Source: Candidatus Nitrosopumilus sediminis
GTDB lineage: Archaea; Thermoproteota; Nitrososphaeria; Nitrososphaerales; Nitrosopumilaceae
DNA: 64,000 bases
Direction: 5' to 3'
Assembly: GCF_000299395.1 (NCBI RefSeq)
Contig: NC_018656.1
Span: 682,001-746,000 of the forward strand
A program made the translations under genes and the position numbers. Below are positions 23,833 through 33,002 of the stretch, in pieces (within the stretch, counting starts at the first letter, position 1; the number at the start of each line of letters is the position of its first letter). Under the pieces are notes generated by a model. That model was not told the DNA's origin, searched no databases, and saw only the letters and a list, made by a program, of their open reading frames with translations.

Positions 23833-23988
23833 GTGGGAATTAGAATCACTGTTGTATTGGACTATGGAAATGCTGAAAAACTCAGAAATATTCAAGCAAA
23901 GATGATTAGATCGTCTTCCAAGTCGGTAAGCTTTTCACATGTCCTAAATGAAGTTGTAAATGAAGGATTAAAAAAATTCAAAGTTTGA
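23833..23988 (+). CDS. Ribbon-helix-helix protein
   Basis: 51 residues from the GTG at 23833. GIRITVVLDYGNAEKLRNIQAKMIRSSSKSVSFSHVLNEVVNEGLKKF is an RHH fold: strand (RITVVLD), helix 1 (AEKLRNIQAKMI), turn, and helix 2 starting SFSHVLN. An AT-rich TTTTATAGTAAAT box at about 23805-23817 fits a leaderless start. It is probably a dimeric DNA-binding protein; no toxin gene is adjacent. Confidence 0.6.
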   Translation: MGIRITVVLDYGNAEKLRNIQAKMIRSSSKSVSFSHVLNEVVNEGLKKFKV

Positions 23989-24124
23989 TCTTAAAATAAA
24001 ACTTGTTCAAGTTTTATTGCTATTTCTAATTAGATGCAATTTAAAAAATCTCCACATTCATCTTAATTTCTAAAACATCTCAAGATTCAGATATAGTTAT
24101 TATCCTGATCAGAAAAATTCTGAT

Positions 24125-24283
24125 ATGGGATTCAAAAGAGGTATTAACAAATGCGTAGAATGTGAAAAGAAAATGAAAGAAGATCCTAATGAAACAGGTA
24201 TGTGTAGTAAATGTGGCAAAGTCCAAAATCGTATTGAATCTACAATGTACAAAGAATTAATCGATGAAGGAAAATTTCCATAA
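24125..24283 (+). CDS. 52-residue zinc-ribbon protein
   Basis: ATG at 24125, TAA at 24281. Two knuckles, CVEC (residues 10-13) and CSKC (27-30), define a zinc ribbon, followed by a short helix ending LIDEGKFP. The function is unknown. Confidence 0.5.
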   Translation: MGFKRGINKCVECEKKMKEDPNETGMCSKCGKVQNRIESTMYKELIDEGKFP

Positions 24284-24314
24284 CATACATTTCTGAATTT
24301 ACCGTGTACTCAGT

Positions 24315-24407
24315 CTAGAATGTCACAAATGTAAAATCCAGAGTTTAGATTCTAGTTGCCAGAACTGGGCTGATGATATCTTAACAACACGAGTCCTCAG
24401 TTCCGGA
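24315..24407 (+). ncRNA. Two adjacent stem-loops, possible small RNA
   Basis: 24315-24321 CTAGAAT pairs perfectly with 24349-24355. A second stem pairs CCAGAACTG (24359-24367) with CAGTTCCGG (one A-C mismatch), and inside it GGGCT pairs with AGTCC. The loop contains TGATGA, but no matching box D is found, so a C/D RNA is not supported. The region lies before the purS TATA box and could be a small RNA or the terminator of the preceding zinc-ribbon gene. Confidence 0.35.
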
Positions 24408-24432
24408 AACCTAGTCTATATCTGAAAATAAC

Positions 24433-24440
24433 TATAAAAA
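24433..24440 (+). promoter_or_regulatory. TATA box of the purS-purQ-purL genes
   Basis: TATAAAAA sits about 55 bp before the purS ATG, implying a leader of about 30 nt. This is longer than the near-leaderless arrangement of most genes here and leaves room for post-transcriptional control. Confidence 0.4.
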
Positions 24441-24493
24441 TACAATATTATTCGGAAGATAGATTAACCTCAAATCTATTTTTTAATTTGATA

Positions 24494-24754
24494 ATGGCAA
24501 TTTTTAGCGTTCATGTAACAATTGAAAATAAGCCTGGCATTAGTGATCCTGAAGGGGATACAATTCTAAATGATTTGGTTCTCAAAGGTACTCACAAAAC
24601 AGTTTCAAAAATCAAAACTGCAAAAATGTTAAAATTTACCATCAAAGAAAAAGACAAAAAATCTGCACAATCAAAAGTTAAAGAGATATGCGATGATTTG
24701 AGAATATACAATCCAATGGTAAGCAAAGTTACCATTGATGTTTTTGAAAATTAG
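24494..24754 (+). CDS. purS: FGAM synthase subunit PurS
   Basis: 86 residues from the ATG at 24494 (an upstream TTG at 24488 is possible). FSVHVTIENKPGISDPEGDTILNDLVLKG is the PurS signature. PurS dimers join PurQ and PurL so that ammonia from glutamine reaches FGAR. The gene precedes purQ and purL on the same strand. Confidence 0.9.
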   Translation: MAIFSVHVTIENKPGISDPEGDTILNDLVLKGTHKTVSKIKTAKMLKFTIKEKDKKSAQSKVKEICDDLRIYNPMVSKVTIDVFEN

Positions 24755-24864
24755 GCAAATCTGAATAATTTCCTGTTATAATTAATTTCTATGATGTATC
24801 TCCCTGATCGTCTACATCGCCAATTAATCATATAGTATTTGTATCTCTGAATACTAAATCCATT

Positions 24865-25545
24865 GTGAAAGTAGGAGTTGTAGTTTTTCCTGGTAGTAAC
24901 TGTGATCGGGATATGTTTCATGTGCTTACTGATGTATTTCATTTTGACGCGCAATACTATTGGCATGAAAAAGGTCTTCCAAAAAACATTGATGCTGTAA
25001 TTCTTCCTGGGGGTTTTTCATACGGTGATAGGCTCAGAGCAGGTGTAATTGCAGCCCATAGTCCAATTATCAAAGATATCAAAAAAATTGCAGAAAAAGG
25101 CATTCCTATTTTAGGCGTATGTAATGGGTTTCAAATTCTTGTAGAATCAGGATTACTTCCAGGAGTTTTGCTCAAAAATGAATCTCTTAATTTTATGTGT
25201 GAATGGACAAACTTGATTGTGGAAAACAACAAAACTCCATTTACAAATCAATTCAAACTACATGAAAAAATCCCAATCCCTATTGCAAACGGTGAGGGAA
25301 GATATTATGTTGATGATGACACCATGAAAAAGATAAAGAAAAACAATCAAATTGTTTTTAGATACAGTGAAGTTGTAAACGGTTCATCAAACAGAATTGC
25401 TGGTGTATGTAATGAAGATGGAAATGTTGTTGGAATGATGCCTCATCCAGAAAGAGCTGTAGAATCAGAAATAAATCCAATTGACAACAAACCATCTTCT
25501 CTGATTTTCAAGTCTCTGATGACAAAAATGGGTGTTAGTAAATGA
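24865..25545 (+). CDS. purQ: FGAM synthase glutaminase subunit PurQ
   Basis: 226 residues starting at a GTG. It is a class I glutamine amidotransferase: nucleophile Cys in GVCNGFQIL and catalytic His/Glu in MMPHPERAVE. It supplies ammonia to PurL for conversion of FGAR to FGAM. It overlaps purL by 4 bp (ATGA), showing translational coupling. Confidence 0.95.
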   Translation: MKVGVVVFPGSNCDRDMFHVLTDVFHFDAQYYWHEKGLPKNIDAVILPGGFSYGDRLRAGVIAAHSPIIKDIKKIAEKGIPILGVCNGFQILVESGLLPGVLLKNESLNFMCEWTNLIVENNKTPFTNQFKLHEKIPIPIANGEGRYYVDDDTMKKIKKNNQIVFRYSEVVNGSSNRIAGVCNEDGNVVGMMPHPERAVESEINPIDNKPSSLIFKSLMTKMGVSK

Positions 25546-27716
25546 GTTTGGAGTCACAAGAACTTTCTGAGTTAAAATCAAAAATCGGAAGAGAACCCAC
25601 ATCTACGGAATTACAAATTGTTGCTGCTGAATGGTCTGAGCACTGTTCTTACAAATCTTCTAAAAAACATCTCAAAATGTTACCTATGACAGGCCCTCTT
25701 GTTATTAATGAGAAGGGGTATGATTCTGGTGTTTTAGATGTTGGTGATGGATATGTTGTCACTGCACACATTGAAAGTCACAATCATCCATCCGCTGTAG
25801 AGCCCTATGGTGGTGCTGCAACCGGTGTCGGCGGAGTTATCCGCGATATTTTATCTGCAGGAACTAGACCCATTGCGATTTTTGATGGATTGAGATTTGG
25901 AAATATTGAAAAAGATTTGCAAGCTAGATGGCTATTCAAAAATGCTGTTACTGGAATTGCAGACTATGGAAACTGTCTTGGTATCCCTACCATTGGTGGA
26001 GAAGTTGAATTTGATGAATGCTATGAAAACTATGCTCTAGTAGATGTTGCAGCATTGGGATTTGGCAAAAAAGAACATTTGATAAAAAACCATGCTAGGA
26101 AGGGTGACTTGGTTGTATTGATGGGTGGTTCCACTGGTAGAGATGGTATTGGTGGCTCACAATTTGCTTCAGATTCATTAGAATCCGAAGACCGATCTGC
26201 AGTACAAATTCCTGATCCTTTCATTGAGAAATTAATTATCGAAGCAGTGTTGCAGGCAAGAAATGATGGTCTGATTCATGCTATGAAAGATCTTGGAGGC
26301 GGGGGTTTGTCTTGTGCTATTTCAGAAACTGCCGATGCTTTAGAAATTGGAATTGAGATGGATGTTGACAAAGTTCACACCCGTGAATCTGACATGAGTC
26401 CAGACGAAATCATGGTGTCTGAATCTCAAGAAAGAATGTTGATTGTAACTAGTAACACCAAATTAAAAAAACTACAGGCCATTTGTGAAAAATTCAGAAT
26501 TGGCTGCTCTGTAATTGGTCAGGTGAAATCTGATAATCAAGTACACATCAAAAAAGGAAAAAAAACATTTGCTAATTTGGCTGCTGACATTGTAGCTAAT
26601 GCAACGCTACTTGATTTGCCTTCAAAGAAACCTGCTTATCTGAAAACTATTGAAATTGAAAAAAAATTCAAACCCATTTCTGATTATTCTAAAATTTTGA
26701 TGAAGTTACTTGCATCTCCAAACATCGCAAGCAAGATTTGGGTATATGGTCAATATGATCATGAGGTTGGAATTCGAACAGTTGTGAAACCTGGAAAAGA
26801 TGCGTCTGTTTTGAGGCTAGATAATGGAAAATTCCTTTCTGCAAAAATTGATGGCAATCCAAAACAGTGCTACATCAATCCTCGAGAGGGTGCAATTGGC
26901 TGCTTTGAGGAGGCATGCCGAAATGTTGTTTGTACTGGCGCAAAACCTATTGGAATGCTTGATCATCTTCAATTTGGGAATCCCAAGGATCCTGAGATAT
27001 TTTGGACATTTTTAGAATCCTTAAAGGGCTTGACTGATTTTGCCAAATTTTTTGAAATACCCTGTGTTGGTGGGAAAGTCAGTTTGTATAATGAGACTCC
27101 TGCAGGCCCAATAAAACCAACTCCTGTAATTGGTGTTATTGGATTAATTGATAAAAAACCATCTGTTCCTCAAAAAATTTCTAAAGATGATTGCTTGATC
27201 ATTATCGGAGATACTAAAGATGAACTTGGGGGTTCTGAATTCTTTGAGTATATTCATAAATTTGTGGGAGGAAAATGCCCTGTCGTTAATTTTGAGGATT
27301 CTAAGAAAAACATGAAATCTGTTTTAGACTTGATTAAAAATAATCTGATAAAATCTGCACATGATTGTTCAAAAGGAGGATTGGCAGTTGCCATATCTGA
27401 AATGTGTATGACAAACCAAATTGGCTGTGTTGTATCTTTGGATAAAATACCTGGTGATAAACTTGATGTTGATAGAATCTTGTTTTCAGAAAGTCATTCT
27501 CGTTATTTGTTATCTTTTGACAAGAAAAATCTTTTAAAAATTCAGAGCCTTCTCAAAAAGAACAATGTATCTTTCCAAGAAATTGGCAAGTTTGGTGGTG
27601 AAAATATTCAGTTTGACAACAAAACAAAACATATCGTTAAACTAAATGTTGAAAAAACTCATAAAATTTGGTTGCACTCGCTTCCTGATTTGGTTCTTCA
27701 TGGAAAGACTTTCTAG
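25542..27716 (+). CDS. purL: FGAM synthase large subunit PurL
   Basis: 724 residues, the normal length for small-type PurL. It opens with LQIVAAEWSEHCSYKSSKKHLK (catalytic His region) and contains two AIRS/GAR-like halves, with HNHPSAVEPYGGAATGVGGVIRDI, MKDLGGGGLSCAISETADA and HDCSKGGLAVAISEMC. It binds ATP and FGAR and uses ammonia from PurQ. Confidence 0.96.
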   Translation: MSLESQELSELKSKIGREPTSTELQIVAAEWSEHCSYKSSKKHLKMLPMTGPLVINEKGYDSGVLDVGDGYVVTAHIESHNHPSAVEPYGGAATGVGGVIRDILSAGTRPIAIFDGLRFGNIEKDLQARWLFKNAVTGIADYGNCLGIPTIGGEVEFDECYENYALVDVAALGFGKKEHLIKNHARKGDLVVLMGGSTGRDGIGGSQFASDSLESEDRSAVQIPDPFIEKLIIEAVLQARNDGLIHAMKDLGGGGLSCAISETADALEIGIEMDVDKVHTRESDMSPDEIMVSESQERMLIVTSNTKLKKLQAICEKFRIGCSVIGQVKSDNQVHIKKGKKTFANLAADIVANATLLDLPSKKPAYLKTIEIEKKFKPISDYSKILMKLLASPNIASKIWVYGQYDHEVGIRTVVKPGKDASVLRLDNGKFLSAKIDGNPKQCYINPREGAIGCFEEACRNVVCTGAKPIGMLDHLQFGNPKDPEIFWTFLESLKGLTDFAKFFEIPCVGGKVSLYNETPAGPIKPTPVIGVIGLIDKKPSVPQKISKDDCLIIIGDTKDELGGSEFFEYIHKFVGGKCPVVNFEDSKKNMKSVLDLIKNNLIKSAHDCSKGGLAVAISEMCMTNQIGCVVSLDKIPGDKLDVDRILFSESHSRYLLSFDKKNLLKIQSLLKKNNVSFQEIGKFGGENIQFDNKTKHIVKLNVEKTHKIWLHSLPDLVLHGKTF

Positions 27717-27770
27717 TATTTTTCATAATAACCTGCTCTTTTAGGCTCAAAATTACCTAGATACACTCTC

Positions 27771-27941
27771 ATGATTTGCAATATGTTAGGATGCAACACT
27801 GAAGCTTATGCTCAAGTAATGTTTTATCACTTTGAGATGGGGAGGTCAAAACCCTACTGTAAACAGATCATGAGATTTTGTATATTTCATGCTAAACGAA
27901 TTTCCAATGATTCTGAAATCAGGGTTCAAGTATTGCAATGA
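27771..27941 (+). CDS. 56-residue cysteine/histidine protein
   Basis: ATG at 27771, TGA at 27939. Cysteines at 3, 8, 30 and 37 and several His (HFEM, FCIFH) suggest one zinc site. The stop overlaps the start of the next gene (ATGA at 27938), so the two are translated together. It lies between purL and purF; whether it acts in purine control is unknown. Confidence 0.5.
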   Translation: MICNMLGCNTEAYAQVMFYHFEMGRSKPYCKQIMRFCIFHAKRISNDSEIRVQVLQ

Positions 27942-28135
27942 GGGAGATCAAAATTGATATTTTAGACAAAGACTATCTTGACTTTCTATCTGTTTGCGTT
28001 GACGAAGAATTATCTGTTGAGGAGAAACTCAAAAACATAATTCGTTATCATTTGATTACGTATAGAAATCAAAAAAAGATGCGAAATGCCACGCTTTTCT
28101 CATTTGATAAGAAATACCCTGATCGCACAAAGTGA
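27938..28135 (+). CDS. Small hypothetical protein
   Basis: 65 residues. The start MREIKIDILDKDYLDFLSVCVDEELSVEEKLKNIIRYHL has a strand-helix-helix order that resembles ribbon-helix-helix proteins, but the second-helix Ser/Arg pattern is weak. It is coupled to the preceding cysteine-rich gene by a 4-bp overlap. Confidence 0.45.
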   Translation: MREIKIDILDKDYLDFLSVCVDEELSVEEKLKNIIRYHLITYRNQKKMRNATLFSFDKKYPDRTK

Positions 28136-28244
28136 TGAGCATTTTTATTGTTCAAAGTTAGATCATGGATCAGGGAATGGAGTCATCATTTGATTATTCA
28201 GTAGAGTTTTACGCTTTTCCTAATTTTTCAACATTGCCTAAAAT

Positions 28245-29705
28245 ATGGGGGCTGAAGTAGAGTTGCCTAAAGTAAAGGAAAATTGCGGTGTTGTTGGAAT
28301 TTACAGTTTATCTGGGACAAATGTAGTCCCAATGGTATTTGATGCTTTACGTGCATTGCAACATAGAGGACAAGAAGCTTGGGGTTTTGCAGTTCCAAAC
28401 AAGCCTCCTTTTAAAAAAGTAGGATTAGTTTCACACTCTTCATCTGAATTTAAAAAAATTGCCCAAGAGTATGCATCTCCTTGTGTAATTGGCCATGTCC
28501 GGTATTCTACAATGGGAACAAGCACTCTAGAAAACGCGCAGCCATTGAAAGTAAAGGATCTCTGCATTGCACACAATGGAACTATTGCCAATGCTCAAGA
28601 ACTATCAAATTTGGTAGGGGGGTGTTCTTTTACTCCTCAAAATGCAAGTGACACTTTGGTTGCTGCTCAACGACTGGTATCATTAATTTCTGAAAATGGT
28701 CAAATGGGAAAAGCCCTTTCCATTTTGAAAAATGAAATGGTGGGTTCGTATTGCTTTACTTTTATTTCTGATGATAATTCTGTATTTGCTGCTAGAGATC
28801 CTAAAGGATTTCGTCCTATGGTTTTGGGACACAAAGAATCTGATGACACATACATTGTAACCTCTGAATCAGCTGCTGTAACTGCAGTAGGTGCAACTCT
28901 TCAAAGAGACGTAATACCTGGCGAATTAATCAAACTAAGTAAAAGTGGATTAGAAACTGAAATGTTTTCAGATGATACTTCTCGTGCGCATTGTTCTTTT
29001 GAATTCACTTACTTTGCTCATCCATCAAGTAACATGGAAGGACACAACATTTACCTTTCAAGAAAAAGAATTGGGCAATTTATGGCAAAAAAATTTCCAA
29101 TCAAAGATGCAGATTTAGTAATTCCGGTACCTGATTCTGCTAGACCTGCAGCGTTAGGTTATGCACAAGAACTTGGTGTGTCTTTTGATGAAGGTTTACT
29201 AAAAGACAGATACAGCAAGAAAGGTCCATTGCGAAGTTTCATTGAGCCTCATCAAAGTGATAGAGTTGAAATCAATCGTTGGATAATTCCAATTACTGAA
29301 ATAATTAAAGATAAACACGTCGTAGTGATTGATGACAGTCTAGTTAGGGGTACTAGTTCTAAGGCCATTATCAAGGCGCTTCGTCGTGCTGGGGCTAAAA
29401 AAATAAGCATGTTGATCACATATCCGCAAATTAATTATCCTTGCTATGCTGGAATTGATTTTCCTTCACAAGAAGAACTTGCCACGTATACTGATGGTAA
29501 AAATATGTCTGTTGATCAAATCACTGAAATGGTCAGACAAAGTATTGGTGTTGACTTTTTAGGATATAATGACGCTGAAAATCTGGCAAACGCAGTTGGA
29601 ATGCCAAAAGATTCCATGTGCTTTACATGTTCTTCTGGAAATTATGATTCATTGGGAATAAAACCTGACTTTACAAAACGTGAACAAGTCAAGGCCAAAA
29701 TCTAG
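28245..29705 (+). CDS. purF: Amidophosphoribosyltransferase
   Basis: 486 residues. The N-terminal nucleophile Cys is in KENCGVVGIYS (C14, exposed after removal of a short propeptide), followed by the Ntn-glutaminase motifs LQHRGQEAWG and GHVRYSTMGTS. The PRPP loop VVVIDDSLVRGTSS lies at about 358-371. It catalyses the first committed purine step, PRPP plus glutamine to phosphoribosylamine. Confidence 0.96.
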   Translation: MGAEVELPKVKENCGVVGIYSLSGTNVVPMVFDALRALQHRGQEAWGFAVPNKPPFKKVGLVSHSSSEFKKIAQEYASPCVIGHVRYSTMGTSTLENAQPLKVKDLCIAHNGTIANAQELSNLVGGCSFTPQNASDTLVAAQRLVSLISENGQMGKALSILKNEMVGSYCFTFISDDNSVFAARDPKGFRPMVLGHKESDDTYIVTSESAAVTAVGATLQRDVIPGELIKLSKSGLETEMFSDDTSRAHCSFEFTYFAHPSSNMEGHNIYLSRKRIGQFMAKKFPIKDADLVIPVPDSARPAALGYAQELGVSFDEGLLKDRYSKKGPLRSFIEPHQSDRVEINRWIIPITEIIKDKHVVVIDDSLVRGTSSKAIIKALRRAGAKKISMLITYPQINYPCYAGIDFPSQEELATYTDGKNMSVDQITEMVRQSIGVDFLGYNDAENLANAVGMPKDSMCFTCSSGNYDSLGIKPDFTKREQVKAKI

Positions 29706-29755
29706 AATCTCTATTTGGAGATTTGATTAAATATAGTTCAAAATATTCTATATTT

Positions 29756-30034
29756 GTGAAAGCAATCTGGAATGATGTAGTAATTGCAGAAAGCAATGAC
29801 ACTGTAGAGGTTGAAGGCAACCATTATTTTCCTTTTGATTCAATCAAACAGGAATATTTCAAAAAGACTGATTTAACTACTTTTTGTGGTTGGAAAGGAA
29901 TGGCAAATTACTATTCTGTTAATGTAAATGGAAAAATAAACAAAGATTGCGCATGGTATTATGCAAAACCGAATGATGCTGCCTCTAAAATTAAAGGAAT
30001 GGTGGCTTTTTGGAATGGTATTAAAATAAAATAA
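29756..30034 (+). CDS. DUF427 family protein
   Basis: 92 residues from the GTG at 29756. I prefer this over the TTG at 29723 because a TATA-like ATTAAATATA (29726-29735) lies 20-30 bp before it. The family pattern is clear: VKAIWNDVVIAESNDTVEVEGNHYFPFDSI, TTFCGWKGMANYYSV and CAWYYAKPNDAASKIKGMVAFW. DUF427 proteins form a small beta fold of unknown function. Confidence 0.75.
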   Translation: MKAIWNDVVIAESNDTVEVEGNHYFPFDSIKQEYFKKTDLTTFCGWKGMANYYSVNVNGKINKDCAWYYAKPNDAASKIKGMVAFWNGIKIK

Positions 30035-30195
30035 AATATTTGTTCCATAATAGATTATGATCATACTTGTTTGTTAATTAAAACATGATATGTTAGGTAT
30101 TTCTAAATTGATTATTCGAATTTGAATCTATTTGTATAAAACTTGTTTTTATGATTTGTATTGTTAATCTGATTTTTTGTTAATGATCTAATTGT

Positions 30196-30396
30196 CTAAT
30201 CCTGTTCTACTTTTTTGTTATATTTGTCTACTTGACGATTATACTCATCAATTTCTTTATTTTCTTCATCAATACTATCTTCAAAAAGTTCTGGATTTTC
30301 CTCTTGAGCTTTTTTCATAAGTTTCTTGAATGTATCCGGATCATCTCTTTGGAGTTCCAAAAGCATTTTTCCTATTGATTCATCAAGATTACTCAT
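30196..30396 (-). CDS. Small charged hypothetical protein
   Basis: 66 residues, helical and acidic with a central DPDTFKKLMKKAQEENPELFEDSIDEENKEIDEYNRQVDKY. No family is recognised. It lies just upstream of nothing else on its strand and ends a quiet 160-bp AT-rich gap after the DUF427 gene. Confidence 0.45.
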   Translation of the reverse strand: MSNLDESIGKMLLELQRDDPDTFKKLMKKAQEENPELFEDSIDEENKEIDEYNRQVDKYNKKVEQD

Positions 30397-30453
30397 TTAA
30401 TTTTGGTTAAATTGAGGGGTATTTTTGAATATCGTTACACTAAGTTTTATTCT

Positions 30454-31707
30454 CTATTTTCTTAATGTTCTCTTTTTTGGCAGTGTTATGGTGAATGTGG
30501 TGGGATTATTTTTCACACTAATTATACCTCCATGATTTTTTACAATGTTTTGACAACTTGCAAGCCCTAACCCTGTACCTTTGCTTTTAAAAGTGACTAA
30601 TGGATCAAAGATTTGATCAATGTATTGTTCCGGTATACCTGATCCAGAATCTTGAATTTTGATAATTATCTCCTTTGCTGTCTCTTTTGATTCTATTTTT
30701 ACGGTTCCTTCTCCGTCAATTGACTCTATGGAGTTTTTTATTAAATTTAGAAATACAATTTCCATCTGTTCTTTATCGCAACAAACTAGCAAATTTTCCG
30801 CTGGTAGCGATATTTTTATTGTATTTGGAATCTTGATTTGATTCATTGATTCCTGTATGATTGAATTTAGATTCCATGTGGAGATGCTTGGTTCTTTTGT
30901 TCTTACAAAATCTAACACATTTTCAATCTGATGAGTGATTCTGTCTATTGATCTTTTCATGATTTTCAATTTATCTCGTGATGACTCATCTGTAATTCTG
31001 GCATCAATTAATTCTAGAGACATCTTTAGATTTGAAAGTGGGTTGCGCATATCGTGAGACAATCTGGCCGAAAGTTCTCCTATGACTGCTAATTTCTCTA
31101 ATTTCTTGCTTTTTTCAAATTCATTTTTGTAAATATGAGTTACGATAATAATTAGTTCGACATGGACTGCTACATTGAAAATTAATAACAATAATTGAAG
31201 AATAATTAATCTCTCTGATAATTTTTTGACCTGGTTTCCAAGTTTTTCTACTAGTTGATCTGAAGACTTGAGAAACAAACTAAAATTCTGTTCGACATTT
31301 GCCATTTCCTCATATGTAAAATTAAAATTTTCTTTCTCTTTGAAAACTAAATATTCTGTTTCCAACGCAATGAAATTTGCCTCTATTTCATTCCACTCTT
31401 TTTCAAATTCAGGATTAAGCATTGGTATTTTGTTTTCATTTAACATTCCTCCGTTTTTTAAAAGATGGATATTCTCTTCAAGGGCTGCAAGTTTGTCTTG
31501 AGGGTTGGCTTCTGGGTTTTTCAAATATGTATAATCTTTAATTTCATTTACAAATTCACTTGATAAAAGTCGATTTTTTCCTGCAATATTGATCGAATTT
31601 CCTAGTAACGCTGTTTCTGATTCGAAAATTGCTAATGTTAAAAAACTACCTATTATTATCCCTATTTGGATTAAAATAATAATTGTAACCTTGAATTTAT
31701 TTTTCAA
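30454..31707 (-). CDS. Sensor histidine kinase with PilJ/NarX-like sensor
   Basis: 417 residues. Transmembrane helices lie at about 8-30 and 165-192. Between them is an extracytoplasmic helical sensor whose start, SINIAGKNRLLSSEFVNEIKDY, resembles the AGRQRMLSQ motif of PilJ/NarX-type sensors. The kinase core has the H-box with H218 (ARLSHDMRNPLSNLKMSLEL), N-box NLIKNSIES, and G-boxes DSGSGIPE and KGTGLGLASCQNIV. No response regulator gene is adjacent. The ligand is unknown; nitrogen oxyanions are a guess from the motif. Confidence 0.85.
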   Translation of the reverse strand: MKNKFKVTIIILIQIGIIIGSFLTLAIFESETALLGNSINIAGKNRLLSSEFVNEIKDYTYLKNPEANPQDKLAALEENIHLLKNGGMLNENKIPMLNPEFEKEWNEIEANFIALETEYLVFKEKENFNFTYEEMANVEQNFSLFLKSSDQLVEKLGNQVKKLSERLIILQLLLLIFNVAVHVELIIIVTHIYKNEFEKSKKLEKLAVIGELSARLSHDMRNPLSNLKMSLELIDARITDESSRDKLKIMKRSIDRITHQIENVLDFVRTKEPSISTWNLNSIIQESMNQIKIPNTIKISLPAENLLVCCDKEQMEIVFLNLIKNSIESIDGEGTVKIESKETAKEIIIKIQDSGSGIPEQYIDQIFDPLVTFKSKGTGLGLASCQNIVKNHGGIISVKNNPTTFTITLPKKRTLRK

Positions 31708-31832
31708 TGTATGACCTGTGTAATCTGAGAATCACTCATATTCATATTTTCAAATCTGATTCTTTAACCCATGTTTATCAAATCCGTATATCATCCTAGC
31801 AGTTAAATTCCATCAAAATCAGGCATAATTGT

Positions 31833-32657
31833 TTGAAGTTTCTTACAAGTGGTAAAGTAAAGGATCTTTACGATGTTGATGAATCTACCATCCTATTCAA
31901 ATTTTCAGATAGGGTGTCTGCATACGATGTCAAATTCAAACAGAGTATCCCTAGAAAGGGAGAAGTGTTATGCAAATTTGCAGAGTTTTGGTTTAATGAA
32001 TTATCCGTACCAAATCATTTCATCAGAAGAGAGTCTGATACGGAAATAATTGTAAAAAAGATGAAGATGCTTCCAATAGAATGTGTGGTTAGAGGATATT
32101 TTTACGGTAGCTTGGTTAGCAGGTGGAAGGATGGTAATGTGAAGGTACCTGAAGGAACTGATACAACATTAGCTGCAAAACTTCCAGAACCTCTGTTTGA
32201 TCCTACGACAAAATCTGAACACGATGTTCCAATCAACAAAACAAAAGCATTGGAGATGAATCTAGTTACTGAAGAACAATATGACTGGTTGGAGAAAACA
32301 TCTATTGACATTTACAAAAAGATGGCTCAGATTGTAGACGGTGCAGGATTTATTCTAGCTGATTTGAAATTAGAATTTGGTTTACTTGATAATCAAATCA
32401 TATTAGGTGATTCTATTGGACCTGATGAATATCGTTTATGGTCCAAAGATTCCTTTGAGGTTGGAAAAATACAAGAGGCATATGACAAACAACTGTTGCG
32501 TGATTGGTTGACTGCAAATGGATACCAAAAACAATTCGATGATCAACGTGATGCAGGAGAAGAACCTACTCCTCCTGAAATTCCACAAGCAATTATTTCA
32601 AAGATGACTCAACGCTATGTCATTGCATATGAGAAGATCACTGGATGTCTTCTGTAA
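31833..32657 (+). CDS. purC: SAICAR synthetase
   Basis: 274 residues beginning at a TTG (MKFLTSGKVKDLYDVDE). Motifs include GKVKDLYDV, FSDRVSAYDVKFKQSIPRKGEVL, ECVVRGYFYGS and LADLKLEFGL. It joins aspartate to CAIR using ATP. It is separated from the other pur genes by a kinase gene and so is transcribed on its own. Confidence 0.95.
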   Translation: MKFLTSGKVKDLYDVDESTILFKFSDRVSAYDVKFKQSIPRKGEVLCKFAEFWFNELSVPNHFIRRESDTEIIVKKMKMLPIECVVRGYFYGSLVSRWKDGNVKVPEGTDTTLAAKLPEPLFDPTTKSEHDVPINKTKALEMNLVTEEQYDWLEKTSIDIYKKMAQIVDGAGFILADLKLEFGLLDNQIILGDSIGPDEYRLWSKDSFEVGKIQEAYDKQLLRDWLTANGYQKQFDDQRDAGEEPTPPEIPQAIISKMTQRYVIAYEKITGCLL

Positions 32658-32739
32658 TTCTTATTGTTTGTTGATTCTTGACTAGAAGCTAACATTCAAC
32701 TCGAATTTGATTTTTGACAATTCACAAAATATCTCTCTG

Positions 32740-32940
32740 ATGGGGGATTTGGCGACATTGTTTCCAGGATCTGATATTTCTGATATTTTTTCAAATTTTT
32801 TAAACCGCTACAATAATTGTTCTATCTATATCATAATTATTGTAGCACTATCAATAATATTGGATATATTACAAGATTTATTGTACTGGTTATCTCATAT
32901 TGATACCGCTACAACAGTTCTTAAAGTAAACAAAAATTGA
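32740..32940 (+). CDS. Possible small membrane protein
   Basis: 66 residues from the ATG at 32740. A hydrophobic helix (CSIYIIIIVALSIILDIL) sits in the middle. The frame contains a 12-bp inverted repeat (32807-32846), so it may be regulatory DNA rather than a gene. Support is weak: no promoter match is convincing and no family is recognised. Confidence 0.3.
   Translation: MGDLATLFPGSDISDIFSNFLNRYNNCSIYIIIIVALSIILDILQDLLYWLSHIDTATTVLKVNKN
32807..32846. promoter_or_regulatory. 12-bp inverted repeat
   Basis: GCTACAATAATT (32807-32818) and its exact reverse complement (32835-32846) are separated by 16 bp that contain TCTATATCAT. The part CCGCTACAA recurs at about 32905. It could be an operator around a TATA-like core for the ArsR-like gene 160 bp downstream, or a hairpin after purC. 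Confidence 0.4.
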
Positions 32941-33002
32941 TGCGATTAGACAAAAAAATATGATACAAGGATCTTTTAGATCGGATTGAAAGGTAATCCT
33001 GT

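Noticed and set aside
24365-24425. Box C/D guide RNA
   Set aside because: A TGATGA is present, but no correctly placed CTGA box D or C'/D' pair.
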